Positions 1 through 5,084 of a stretch of 5,084 nucleotides of DNA are shown here, piece by piece (position 1 is the first letter of the stretch; each line of letters opens with the position of its first letter). The DNA comes from Pseudomonadota bacterium (GTDB taxonomy: Bacteria > Bdellovibrionota > Oligoflexia > Oligoflexales > Oligoflexaceae), in the NCBI GenBank assembly GCA_029556045.1, contig JAKQGS010000192.1:1-5084 (forward strand), given 5' to 3'. The notes under the pieces were generated by a model. That model was not told the origin of the DNA. It saw only the letters and a list, made by a program, of their open reading frames with translations, and made no database searches. A program made the position numbers and the translations under genes.

Positions 1-57
1 GTTTATCCTCCAAGGACCACACACCGAGAGTTAAAGATAAGCACCGGGAGAACCTAG
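1..57 (+). other. Leader / possible tail of an upstream gene
   Basis: This is the short stretch before the first complete gene. Two forward frames run in from the window edge and stop here. One ends at TAG 55-57, immediately before the TTG start of the polymerase gene; the other ends at TAA 32-34 after about ten codons. Either could be the C-terminal end of an upstream gene, which would fit the close packing of the rest of the cluster, but neither fragment is recognisable. I see no convincing -35/-10 pair and no hairpin. The only functional element I can support is the GGGAG ribosome binding site at 46-50. Confidence 0.35.
46..50 (+). promoter_or_regulatory. Ribosome binding site deciding the TTG start at 58
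   Basis: GGGAG lies seven bases before TTG 58-60, a normal spacing. An in-frame TAG at 55-57 rules out any earlier start, and the first in-frame ATG is about 35 codons in, after the first hydrophobic segment. This supports TTG at 58 as the true start. Confidence 0.6.
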
Positions 58-1536
58 TTGCCGTCATCATCCGCGATCCGTTCACCACAAGTTCTGGCTC
101 CGCTCATAGCGGTTGCTGTGGCGGGAGCGTTGATCGCATGGCAGCCGCCACCTCTGCTGATGGGGGCGATGTTGGTGGCCGTCATTGCCGCCGTAGCTGT
201 CATGACAATCGATGCGTCGCGGGTGTTTGAAGCCTATCTGCTCTACCTGGGCGTTGAAGGGGCTGTTAAAATTTTCACCAACTACAACCCTGTTGTTCAT
301 GTTGGTTCCGATCTTCTGCTGCTCCTGGTGGTGGCTCGCCTCTGGGCGCGACAGGGAGCCGAAGGGCGGATGCTGGCGACCCCGGCGGTCGCCCGGGTGG
401 TCCCCCTGCTGACCGTGTTTTGGATGTGGGTTTTTCTGCAATTTATGAACCCTTGGGGACTTGGTCTCCTACCCTCAGTTGCAGCCCTGAAAATCTATCT
501 CGTACCGATCCTGGTCTTTTTTGTGGTGGGGTATTTGCTGCGCGCGGAAGAGCTTAAACGATTGCCGTTCCTATTGGTGGTGATGGGATTGTTTATGGCT
601 ACCGCCGCCATTGCGGATGGTCTATTGGGAGAAAATTATTTGCCTCGCCTGAATCCTGGTTATGGGGCTGCCATGATGGGGCGTTTCCCCGGTATCCTCT
701 ATCGGCCATTTGGATTCACAGCGTTACCCGGTGGTCCGGGTGTTTGGATGGTTCATATCGGTACGGCCGTTGGCCTACTTCTTTATCAGTTGCAAAGGGA
801 CGGGGCGACTTTGCCGCGGGGTAATCAACTTTGGCAGAAACCATGGTTCTGGCGTACCCTGGTTGGAGTCTTTCTGGTGGCGGCCGTTATCACCTTGCTC
901 TTATGCCAGGTGCGGTCATCCCTGATTCGCTTCCTCATTATGATCATGGGTGGTTTTCTCGGGTTCGGCATGCGCGGATTTATGCGTTGGATCGGCGGGA
1001 TCACCATTGCCGCCGTTCTGGTGTCCGGTGTCTTGCACTTCAAAGGATCGTCATCCGTGGGGGGAATGGACGTCAAACGGGTCACCCAGATCAGTGATCG
1101 TTTCACATCGCTTTCCAAAACCGACACTTGGAAGTCAGCCCGTAAAGGGGCATGGGATGCCATGGTGGAACTATCGGAATCAACGATTCTGGGCATCGGT
1201 CTATCCCGTGTTGGTGCTGCTTCAAGAATCTGGTCCAATCAAATCGCCCAGGATCGCATGTTTGGCCCAGAATGGAGTTTTGCCGATAATGTTTATCGGG
1301 CCCTGTTTACTGAAATCGGGCTTGGGGGGCTTTTCGCGTGGCTTCTACTGGTGGGAGGTATCATCGTTCTCCTGTTGCGACGCGGCACCCGTGAGGGCCG
1401 GTTGGTGGCTTTATGTTGTGCCGTCTATCTGGTGGTGGGTTTTGCTTCGGAAGGGATCCTTTACCAGCCGGATGCCTCTTTCTTCTGGCTCTATGTAGCC
1501 TATGGTCTGCGCAGTGATGCAGGAGGTATGGTATGA
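58..1536 (+). CDS. O-antigen/exopolysaccharide polymerase-ligase family membrane protein (Wzy/WaaL-like)
   Basis: A 492-residue integral membrane protein, probably the inner-membrane polymerase that joins lipid-linked oligosaccharide repeat units on the periplasmic face. About 11-13 hydrophobic segments are visible, for example near residues 10-28, 31-50, 113-130, 140-160, 168-187, 226-243, 265-283, 310-326, 411-438, 443-461 and 467-484. A long hydrophilic stretch at about 327-410 matches the large periplasmic loop of Wzy/WaaL proteins. Family-like signatures are CQVRSSL (283-289, with Arg286 in the position of the usual S/T-R motif), ILGIGLSRVGAAS (378-389 region) and FADNVYRALFTEIGLGGL (408-425), which corresponds to the (H/D)N-x-ELG-x-G motif that closes the loop. 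An RPFGF motif lies at 216-220. The TTG start is fixed by an adjacent upstream stop and a GGGAG site. The 3' end overlaps the chain-length gene by 4 bp, so the two are translationally coupled and probably partners. Sequence alone does not separate a polymerase from a ligase; the Wzz-type neighbour favours polymerase. Confidence 0.82.
   Translation: MPSSSAIRSPQVLAPLIAVAVAGALIAWQPPPLLMGAMLVAVIAAVAVMTIDASRVFEAYLLYLGVEGAVKIFTNYNPVVHVGSDLLLLLVVARLWARQGAEGRMLATPAVARVVPLLTVFWMWVFLQFMNPWGLGLLPSVAALKIYLVPILVFFVVGYLLRAEELKRLPFLLVVMGLFMATAAIADGLLGENYLPRLNPGYGAAMMGRFPGILYRPFGFTALPGGPGVWMVHIGTAVGLLLYQLQRDGATLPRGNQLWQKPWFWRTLVGVFLVAAVITLLLCQVRSSLIRFLIMIMGGFLGFGMRGFMRWIGGITIAAVLVSGVLHFKGSSSVGGMDVKRVTQISDRFTSLSKTDTWKSARKGAWDAMVELSESTILGIGLSRVGAASRIWSNQIAQDRMFGPEWSFADNVYRALFTEIGLGGLFAWLLLVGGIIVLLLRRGTREGRLVALCCAVYLVVGFASEGILYQPDASFFWLYVAYGLRSDAGGMV
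1521..1526 (+). promoter_or_regulatory. Strong Shine-Dalgarno (AGGAGG) for the co-polymerase gene
   Basis: A consensus AGGAGG inside the end of the polymerase gene lies six bases before ATG 1533-1535. This ATG overlaps the polymerase TGA as ATGA, which implies coupled translation. The ATG at 1528 is in the polymerase frame and is only its penultimate Met codon. Confidence 0.75.
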
Positions 1537-3584
1537 CCCCGATGGGAAATCCTACGCTGCGGCTGCTGGCCCTGGCAAAATTCAAGAAAAAAACCCTGCT
1601 GTTGTCCGCTCTGACGGCTGCGTTTTTGTCGTTGGTGATCGGTATGATGAGTCCTTCCATTTACCGTTCCGAAGCCGTGCTTAAAATCGAACCGGCCAAT
1701 AAGGGTACTCCCTTTTCAAGTTTTTCAGACCCATACATTGAGAACCAGACAATTCTTAAGGATGCCGAAGTACTGATGTATTCCCAGGATGTGATGAATG
1801 CCGTGGCGGATGAGTTGATGGCGGCCCGCATCAATCCGGATATGGCTTTTCCATCCAGCGTTCGTCTGACCGACATTGGGTTTCGGGTGAAACTTCTGGC
1901 CAAACGGCTCCAGGCAAAGCTGCGAATGCCTATGGAACACTCGGAAAAGAACATCATTACGGAGGAAAATGACCGGGAAGTTGTGGCGAGTATGATTCGC
2001 ACGCAGATGAAGGTGGTCACGGATGTGGAGGGGCGTATGCTGCGCCTGCAGGTTGACGCCGCCGACCGCTCGCTGGCTCAGAGGATGTGTGAACTGATCG
2101 CCACCAAGTTCCTGGAGGTGTCACTGCTCAAAGTGCAGCAGGAACTTTTGCGCCAGGAAAAATACCTGGTCAGCACCATCGACCTGCAACAGGAAAAGAT
2201 TTCTCTGCTGGAAAAACAGCTGCAGTCAGTCAAAACGGAGTTTTCGCGCCTTGAACTCAGGGGTAACATCGAACAGCCTGGGCTGGATGCGGTTGGTCAA
2301 ATCGTGGAACGAAAAGGTTCGCTGGCGGAAATTGCAGCCGAGTTACAGACTCATGAAACGCTGTACCAGGACTACCGCAAGGAATTGGCCAATACCGACC
2401 TTTTTGAAGATGTCAAAAAGGTCGGGCTTCGGGAAAAAATCGAGAAAGATCTCGCGGAAATTGAGTACAAACGCCTTGAGTTGGTCAGCGTGAAAGGCTA
2501 TCCGGAAAGTCATCCGACGCTGATCAATCTGAAAAAGGAAGCGGATAAACTTAATCACTTGTTAGCAACGGTTGTTGCAGCCAGCACCAAAGAAGGGAGT
2601 GGTTCTCAGGCCAGCTCCGGTACTTCCAAGGAGTTGTCCGCCAAACTTCTGACCGTGACGGATCGCATCAAGATGCTGAAGGCCAAGAAGGATCTGCTGG
2701 AAAAGCAGCTCAGCCGTAAAGAATCCCAGATGGACATGGCGTTGGATTTAGAAACCCGCAGTGGCGGGATATTGCGTGATCTGAACGGCCACCTCGATAT
2801 TCTGCGGGAGCTGCGCCGACACCTGGAAGAAACCCGCATGAAGATTGTCGGGGCTGTCAATACGGCTAGCCTGCTGGTACCGCCTTCTTTTCCGCTCATA
2901 CCGGTGAGCCTCTCGGTGGTTCGGCGTACATTTTTTGGCTTTTTTGTGGGTATGGTGCTGGCTTTGATGGTGTATTTTCTTTTCGATTTTGCCCGACCGC
3001 GTCTGCTGGTGGCTGAAGATCTGAATGCCATGAAAGTACATACCTTTGGGACCATTCGTTTTGATCAGAATTCCATCGCGCATTTTGTGGCTTGCCTTTT
3101 GACGCTGGAGAAAAACACCGCCCCCCGGGGGGAACCCGCCGGTCATGAAGCCCAAACCGTGCTATTCAGCATGATCAACCTCTCCCTGAATCTTGATTTT
3201 TGGATCACCGAGGTTGCGCAAAGTTTAAACGATGCGGGGCATCGCGTGGGTGTGGTGATCGTTCAGGATCAGGATGCCGGGCTGAGGCGCGAGAGCACCA
3301 TGTTTGGACCCATCGAAGTCACCCGGCTGCATCGGGACGAAATTTCTTTTTCCTTTCCCCAGCTGATGGCCAGCATGCGTCCCAAATGCGATTGGATTCT
3401 GGTTTTGGGGACTGGGCTGGAACCTGGTCCCGCAACGGTTTTTTTGACCCGTCATGCGGATCATTTGTTTTATATCGCCCGCTACGGGCGCAGTGAGTTA
3501 GGGGCTATTGAACGCATTCGAATGGACGCAAATTTTACGGTTGATGTTAGTGAGCATGCATTGGTGATGAATCACATCATGTAG
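1533..3584 (+). CDS. Wzz/GumC-type polysaccharide co-polymerase with degenerate BY-kinase-like domain
   Basis: A 683-residue inner-membrane protein expected to control chain length or export in polysaccharide assembly. Order of parts: a short basic N-terminus (FKKK, 17-20); membrane segment 1 at about 20-38; a Wzz domain starting with YRSEAVLKIEP (44-54); extended helices and coiled coils at about 190-345 and 365-440, split by a Gly/Ser-rich stretch (353-364); YPESHPTL (323-330), like the family's Y-x-x-x-HP motif; a Pro-rich stretch (P450, P451, P454, P457) leading into membrane segment 2 at about 465-484. The cytoplasmic tail (about 490-683) follows the BY-kinase fold order: AEDL near 494-497 and TFGTI near 504-508, then a helix VAQSLNDAGHRVGVVIVQ (561-578) like the segment after Walker A, and WILVLGTGLE (621-630) at the Walker B position. 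However, no GKS/GKT P-loop, no DxD at Walker A' and no acidic Walker B residue are present, and there is no tyrosine cluster at the end. I infer a non-catalytic, structural or partner-binding domain. The start is set by AGGAGG; an ATG three codons later is possible. The next gene follows after 10 bp. Confidence 0.85.
   Translation: MTPMGNPTLRLLALAKFKKKTLLLSALTAAFLSLVIGMMSPSIYRSEAVLKIEPANKGTPFSSFSDPYIENQTILKDAEVLMYSQDVMNAVADELMAARINPDMAFPSSVRLTDIGFRVKLLAKRLQAKLRMPMEHSEKNIITEENDREVVASMIRTQMKVVTDVEGRMLRLQVDAADRSLAQRMCELIATKFLEVSLLKVQQELLRQEKYLVSTIDLQQEKISLLEKQLQSVKTEFSRLELRGNIEQPGLDAVGQIVERKGSLAEIAAELQTHETLYQDYRKELANTDLFEDVKKVGLREKIEKDLAEIEYKRLELVSVKGYPESHPTLINLKKEADKLNHLLATVVAASTKEGSGSQASSGTSKELSAKLLTVTDRIKMLKAKKDLLEKQLSRKESQMDMALDLETRSGGILRDLNGHLDILRELRRHLEETRMKIVGAVNTASLLVPPSFPLIPVSLSVVRRTFFGFFVGMVLALMVYFLFDFARPRLLVAEDLNAMKVHTFGTIRFDQNSIAHFVACLLTLEKNTAPRGEPAGHEAQTVLFSMINLSLNLDFWITEVAQSLNDAGHRVGVVIVQDQDAGLRRESTMFGPIEVTRLHRDEISFSFPQLMASMRPKCDWILVLGTGLEPGPATVFLTRHADHLFYIARYGRSELGAIERIRMDANFTVDVSEHALVMNHIM
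3121..3132 (+). repeat. Perfect 12-bp palindrome of six C then six G
   Basis: Six C followed by six G form a perfect palindrome inside the co-polymerase gene. It encodes part of the linker between membrane segment 2 and the C-terminal domain (around APRGE, 530-534). It has no loop and no T-run, so it is not a terminator. The linker appears tolerant of variation, so this may only reflect Pro/Arg/Gly codons, but it is a low-complexity spot open to replication slippage. Confidence 0.7.
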
Positions 3585-3587
3585 AGG
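3584..3587 (+). promoter_or_regulatory. Ribosome binding site deciding the TTG start at 3595
   Basis: GAGG overlaps the last base of the co-polymerase TAG (3582-3584) and lies seven bases before TTG 3595-3597. The next in-frame ATG (3664, residue 24) would remove the conserved N-terminal strand and GGIERV loop, so the TTG is the right start. Confidence 0.65.
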
Positions 3588-3594
3588 TATTATT

Positions 3595-4737
3595 TTGCGG
3601 ATTCTTCATATCACCAAAAACCTACCGCCCTTTCGTGGAGGCATTGAAAGGGTGACCCTGGAAATGGCAGGGATTGCCGCCAGCCTGGGGCATTCCGTCG
3701 CAGTTGCTGGCATTGCCACGGCAGAAACGCCGAAGGTTTGGCAGGATATTTCGCTGATACCTGTGAGCGGTGAGCGCCGTCTGGGACCGGTGACATTGGC
3801 TTCCGGTTATCGTGATCTGGTGGAGCAAGCCGTAGATTATGATCTCATTCATGTGCATTTGCCACACCCGGTGGCAGAGTGGTATTTGACGCGGGGACTT
3901 CGTCGGTCTCCGCATTTGGGTGCACGTCTGGTTCCTGTGATTCATGCGGACATCTATCGGTGGCGGCCGGCCGCTCGACTTTGGCAGTGGGCCGTTACCC
4001 AACCGCTTCTGCGTGAATCCCGTGCAGTGATGGCAGCCACCCGGGAACTTTTAAAAAGCTCACCCGTTTACCGGCGGACTCTGCCGAAAGCGGTGATGAT
4101 CCCCTTTCCTGTGCCCCCGTTTTTTGACCGGGGTGACATTGTACAAGCTAAACAGGATCTGCAAATGCTGGCGGTCGGGAGGTTAGTCTCCTACAAGGGA
4201 TTTGACGTACTATTACGTGCATTGGTTGACCTGCCTGAGATTCCTTTATGGCATCTGCATATCGTGGGAACAGGGCCGCTCAAGTTGAAGCTTCAAAAGA
4301 TGATCAGCCGTTACAACCTGGCGGAGCGGGTGACCATGACCGGGGAGATTGATGAGGACAGTAAAGCCCGGTTTATGGGGAACGCCGATCTTGTGGTGGT
4401 TCCCTCCACAACGTCGCAGGAAGCCTTTGGGATGATCATTGCCGAAGCTTTTGCGGCAGCTAAACCCGTGATCACCACGGCGTTGCCGACGGGGGTGTCG
4501 TTTCTGGCACGGGGAGGTCAGTGTGGCGGCATTGTGCCGCCGCGCGATCATCATGCATTGACGGCCGCAATTCTGGGTCTTTTAACGAACGAAGTTAAGC
4601 GGTTGGGCTGCGGTCGGAGGAATCTAGATTTCTGGCGTCAAAACCTGACGCAGGAAAACTATGCCTCGATCTATGGTCACTATTTGGAGTCATGGGGGCG
4701 GGAAAACCTCCCGGTCACGCTGCAACCAGCAGTCTAA
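3595..4737 (+). CDS. Glycosyltransferase, GT4 family (GT-B fold)
   Basis: A 380-residue cytoplasmic or membrane-associated enzyme that should transfer a sugar from a nucleotide-sugar donor to the growing lipid-linked repeat unit, with retention of configuration as in GT4. The N-terminal Rossmann domain has MRILHIT (1-7), the glycine-rich acceptor-side loop RGGIERV (14-20), DLIHVHLPHP (83-92) and a VIHADIY segment (115-121; His117, Asp119). The C-terminal donor-binding domain starts near 190 with LAVGRLVSYKGFDVLLRAL (192-210, with the GR...KG pair R196/K201), then HIVGTGPLK (222-230), VTMTGEI (246-252), ADLVVVPS (264-271) and the EX7E motif Glu276-Glu284 in EAFGMIIAEA. All expected motifs are present and the length is normal, so it is probably active. 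Donor sugar and acceptor cannot be read from the sequence. It begins 10 bp after the co-polymerase gene and ends 10 bp before the PqqD-like gene. The TTG start is supported by GAGG and by the conserved N-terminus. Confidence 0.93.
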   Translation: MRILHITKNLPPFRGGIERVTLEMAGIAASLGHSVAVAGIATAETPKVWQDISLIPVSGERRLGPVTLASGYRDLVEQAVDYDLIHVHLPHPVAEWYLTRGLRRSPHLGARLVPVIHADIYRWRPAARLWQWAVTQPLLRESRAVMAATRELLKSSPVYRRTLPKAVMIPFPVPPFFDRGDIVQAKQDLQMLAVGRLVSYKGFDVLLRALVDLPEIPLWHLHIVGTGPLKLKLQKMISRYNLAERVTMTGEIDEDSKARFMGNADLVVVPSTTSQEAFGMIIAEAFAAAKPVITTALPTGVSFLARGGQCGGIVPPRDHHALTAAILGLLTNEVKRLGCGRRNLDFWRQNLTQENYASIYGHYLESWGRENLPVTLQPAV

Positions 4738-4741
4738 GGAG
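4736..4741 (+). promoter_or_regulatory. Ribosome binding site for the PqqD-like gene
   Basis: AAGGAG overlaps the glycosyltransferase stop (TAA 4735-4737) and lies six bases before ATG 4748. It selects this ATG over the in-frame ATG at 4661, which would add 29 basic, low-complexity residues read from inside the glycosyltransferase gene. Confidence 0.75.
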
Positions 4742-4747
4742 AAAGAC

Positions 4748-5038
4748 ATGGACGCAACATCGGACTTTTCACACCTGCGGATCAGTCCTGCCGTAATTTG
4801 CAGTGATGTGCAAGACGAAATGATCATTCTGCACACCGGCACGGGGCAGTACTATAGCTTAAAGGGGCTGGCGGCCGAGATATGGCGGTACTTGCAAAAT
4901 GGACGGCCAGTCACAGAGATTGCCCCGTTGATTCTGACTCATTACGAGGTTGAACCAACCTGCCTGGAAGCCGATCTTGTGGGTTTTTGGCATGATTTAA
5001 TGCGGAAAAATCTTTTGGAAGGGGGGGTGTCTCCATGA
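4748..5038 (+). CDS. PqqD-like protein, stand-alone RiPP recognition element
   Basis: A small cytoplasmic protein of 96 residues. The PqqD family (winged-helix RRE fold) binds the leader part of a precursor peptide and presents it to a modifying enzyme; examples are PqqD itself and the B1 proteins of lasso-peptide systems. The pattern runs through almost the whole chain: RISPAVICSD (11-20), DEMIILHTGTGQYYSLKGLA (23-42, the beta-hairpin with the T-G-x-Y-Y-x-L signature), AAEIWRYL (42-49), NGRPVTEIAPLI (51-62) with the short helix, then YEVEP...LEADLVGFWHDLMRKNLL (66-90), the last helix pair ending in the typical hydrophobic 'NLL' turn. Length is normal for the family. The start at 4748 rests on AAGGAG and on the family's usual N-terminus. 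The 3' end overlaps the next gene by 4 bp (ATGA), so the two are probably made together. No precursor peptide was seen in this window. What it binds in a polysaccharide operon is unknown; similar proteins occur in other polysaccharide and secretion neighbourhoods, so a classical RiPP product should not be assumed. Confidence 0.85.
   Translation: MDATSDFSHLRISPAVICSDVQDEMIILHTGTGQYYSLKGLAAEIWRYLQNGRPVTEIAPLILTHYEVEPTCLEADLVGFWHDLMRKNLLEGGVSP
5021..5027 (+). repeat. G7 homopolymer at the PqqD-like / downstream gene junction
   Basis: Seven consecutive G lie in the last codons of the PqqD-like gene (GGG GGG GTG) and, with the preceding GGAA, form a purine-rich ribosome binding region seven bases before ATG 5035. 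Adding one G would shift the reading frame into that of the downstream gene and bypass the TGA, giving a continuous fused protein (…LEGGGVSMNRLH…). Confidence 0.8.
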
Positions 5039-5084
5039 ATCGATTGCATCGCCTGATCCGGATGTCGTCACCTCAGCTTTTAGC
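5035..5084 (+). CDS. Start of a downstream gene, possibly lasso-peptide B2-like (partial)
   Basis: Only the first 16 codons and two bases are in the window: MNRLHRLIRMSSPQLL, then the next codon begins GC. The ATG overlaps the TGA of the PqqD-like gene (ATGA) and has a G-rich ribosome binding region seven bases upstream, so it is a real, coupled start. A basic amphipathic N-terminus followed by an 'SPxxLL' helix start is common in lasso-peptide B2 proteins (transglutaminase-fold leader peptidases), which typically follow a PqqD-like B1 gene. The match is short and the call leans on gene order. Other enzymes that follow PqqD-like proteins, such as an asparagine-synthase-like protein, an HprK-related kinase or a nucleotidyltransferase, cannot be excluded. 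The gene is cut by the window edge, not truncated biologically. Confidence 0.45.
   Translation, partial: MNRLHRLIRMSSPQLL

Noticed and set aside
1..57. A promoter for the operon in the leader (AT-rich stretch near 31-40)
   Set aside because: No paired -35/-10 elements with acceptable spacing are visible, and too little upstream sequence is available.
825..1238. A 137-codon minus-strand open frame inside the polymerase gene
   Set aside because: It is antisense to a well-supported membrane protein, its product is basic, Pro/Arg-rich and unlike any family I know, and it has no ribosome binding site context.
950..1498. A 182-codon plus-strand open frame overlapping the polymerase gene
   Set aside because: It lies in another frame of the polymerase gene, its translation is rich in Trp, Cys, Gly and Ser with no domain pattern, and the overlapping frame has clear membrane-protein features.
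2606..3055. A 149-codon minus-strand open frame inside the co-polymerase gene
   Set aside because: Its Arg/Ser-rich composition is what results from reading the opposite strand of coiled-coil coding DNA. The plus-strand gene fully explains the region.
3121..3132. C6G6 palindrome as a transcription terminator
   Set aside because: It has no loop, is not followed by a T-run, and lies in the middle of an intact gene.
4661..4747. An upstream ATG giving a 125-residue PqqD-like protein
   Set aside because: The extra 29 residues are read from inside the glycosyltransferase gene and lack family features, while ATG 4748 has an ideal AAGGAG site.
4738..5084. A RiPP precursor peptide gene next to the PqqD-like gene
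   Set aside because: There is no room between the tightly packed genes, and no short ORF with its own ribosome site and a leader/core pattern was seen. If one exists it lies outside the window.

Overview
The window is part of a tightly packed, single-strand gene cluster for a surface or secreted polysaccharide, probably from a Gram-negative, proteobacterium-like organism. Three things suggest this: a two-membrane-segment Wzz/GumC-type chain-length protein next to a Wzy/WaaL-type polymerase, moderately GC-rich coding DNA (judged by eye, not counted), and clear AGGAGG-type ribosome binding sites combined with two TTG starts. The species cannot be named from the sequence.

Layout, all on the plus strand. 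Bases 1-57 are a short leader, possibly including the last codons of an upstream gene. Bases 58-1536 encode a 492-residue multi-spanning membrane protein of the O-antigen polymerase/ligase type. Bases 1533-3584 encode a 683-residue polysaccharide co-polymerase with a Wzz domain, long coiled coils, two membrane segments and a C-terminal cytoplasmic domain that resembles a tyrosine autokinase but lacks the ATP-binding motifs. Bases 3595-4737 encode a 380-residue GT4-type (GT-B fold) glycosyltransferase. Bases 4748-5038 encode a 96-residue PqqD-like protein, a stand-alone RiPP recognition element. From base 5035 to the window edge lie the first 16 codons of another gene, whose N-terminus and position suggest a lasso-peptide B2-like protein. 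Junctions are 4-bp ATGA overlaps (twice) or 10-bp gaps (twice), so the block reads as one transcription unit with translational coupling. No internal promoter, terminator, RNA gene, mobile element or CRISPR array was seen.

Working model: the glycosyltransferase adds a sugar to a lipid-linked repeat unit on the cytoplasmic side, the polymerase joins flipped units on the periplasmic side, and the co-polymerase sets chain length. The odd part is the appended PqqD-like gene and its translationally coupled partner. They belong to a peptide-modification logic (leader-peptide binding plus, if the partner is B2-like, leader cleavage) and sit in the same operon as the polysaccharide machinery. That junction is the most interesting part of the window. 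A G7 tract there lies where a single extra G would fuse the two proteins in frame.
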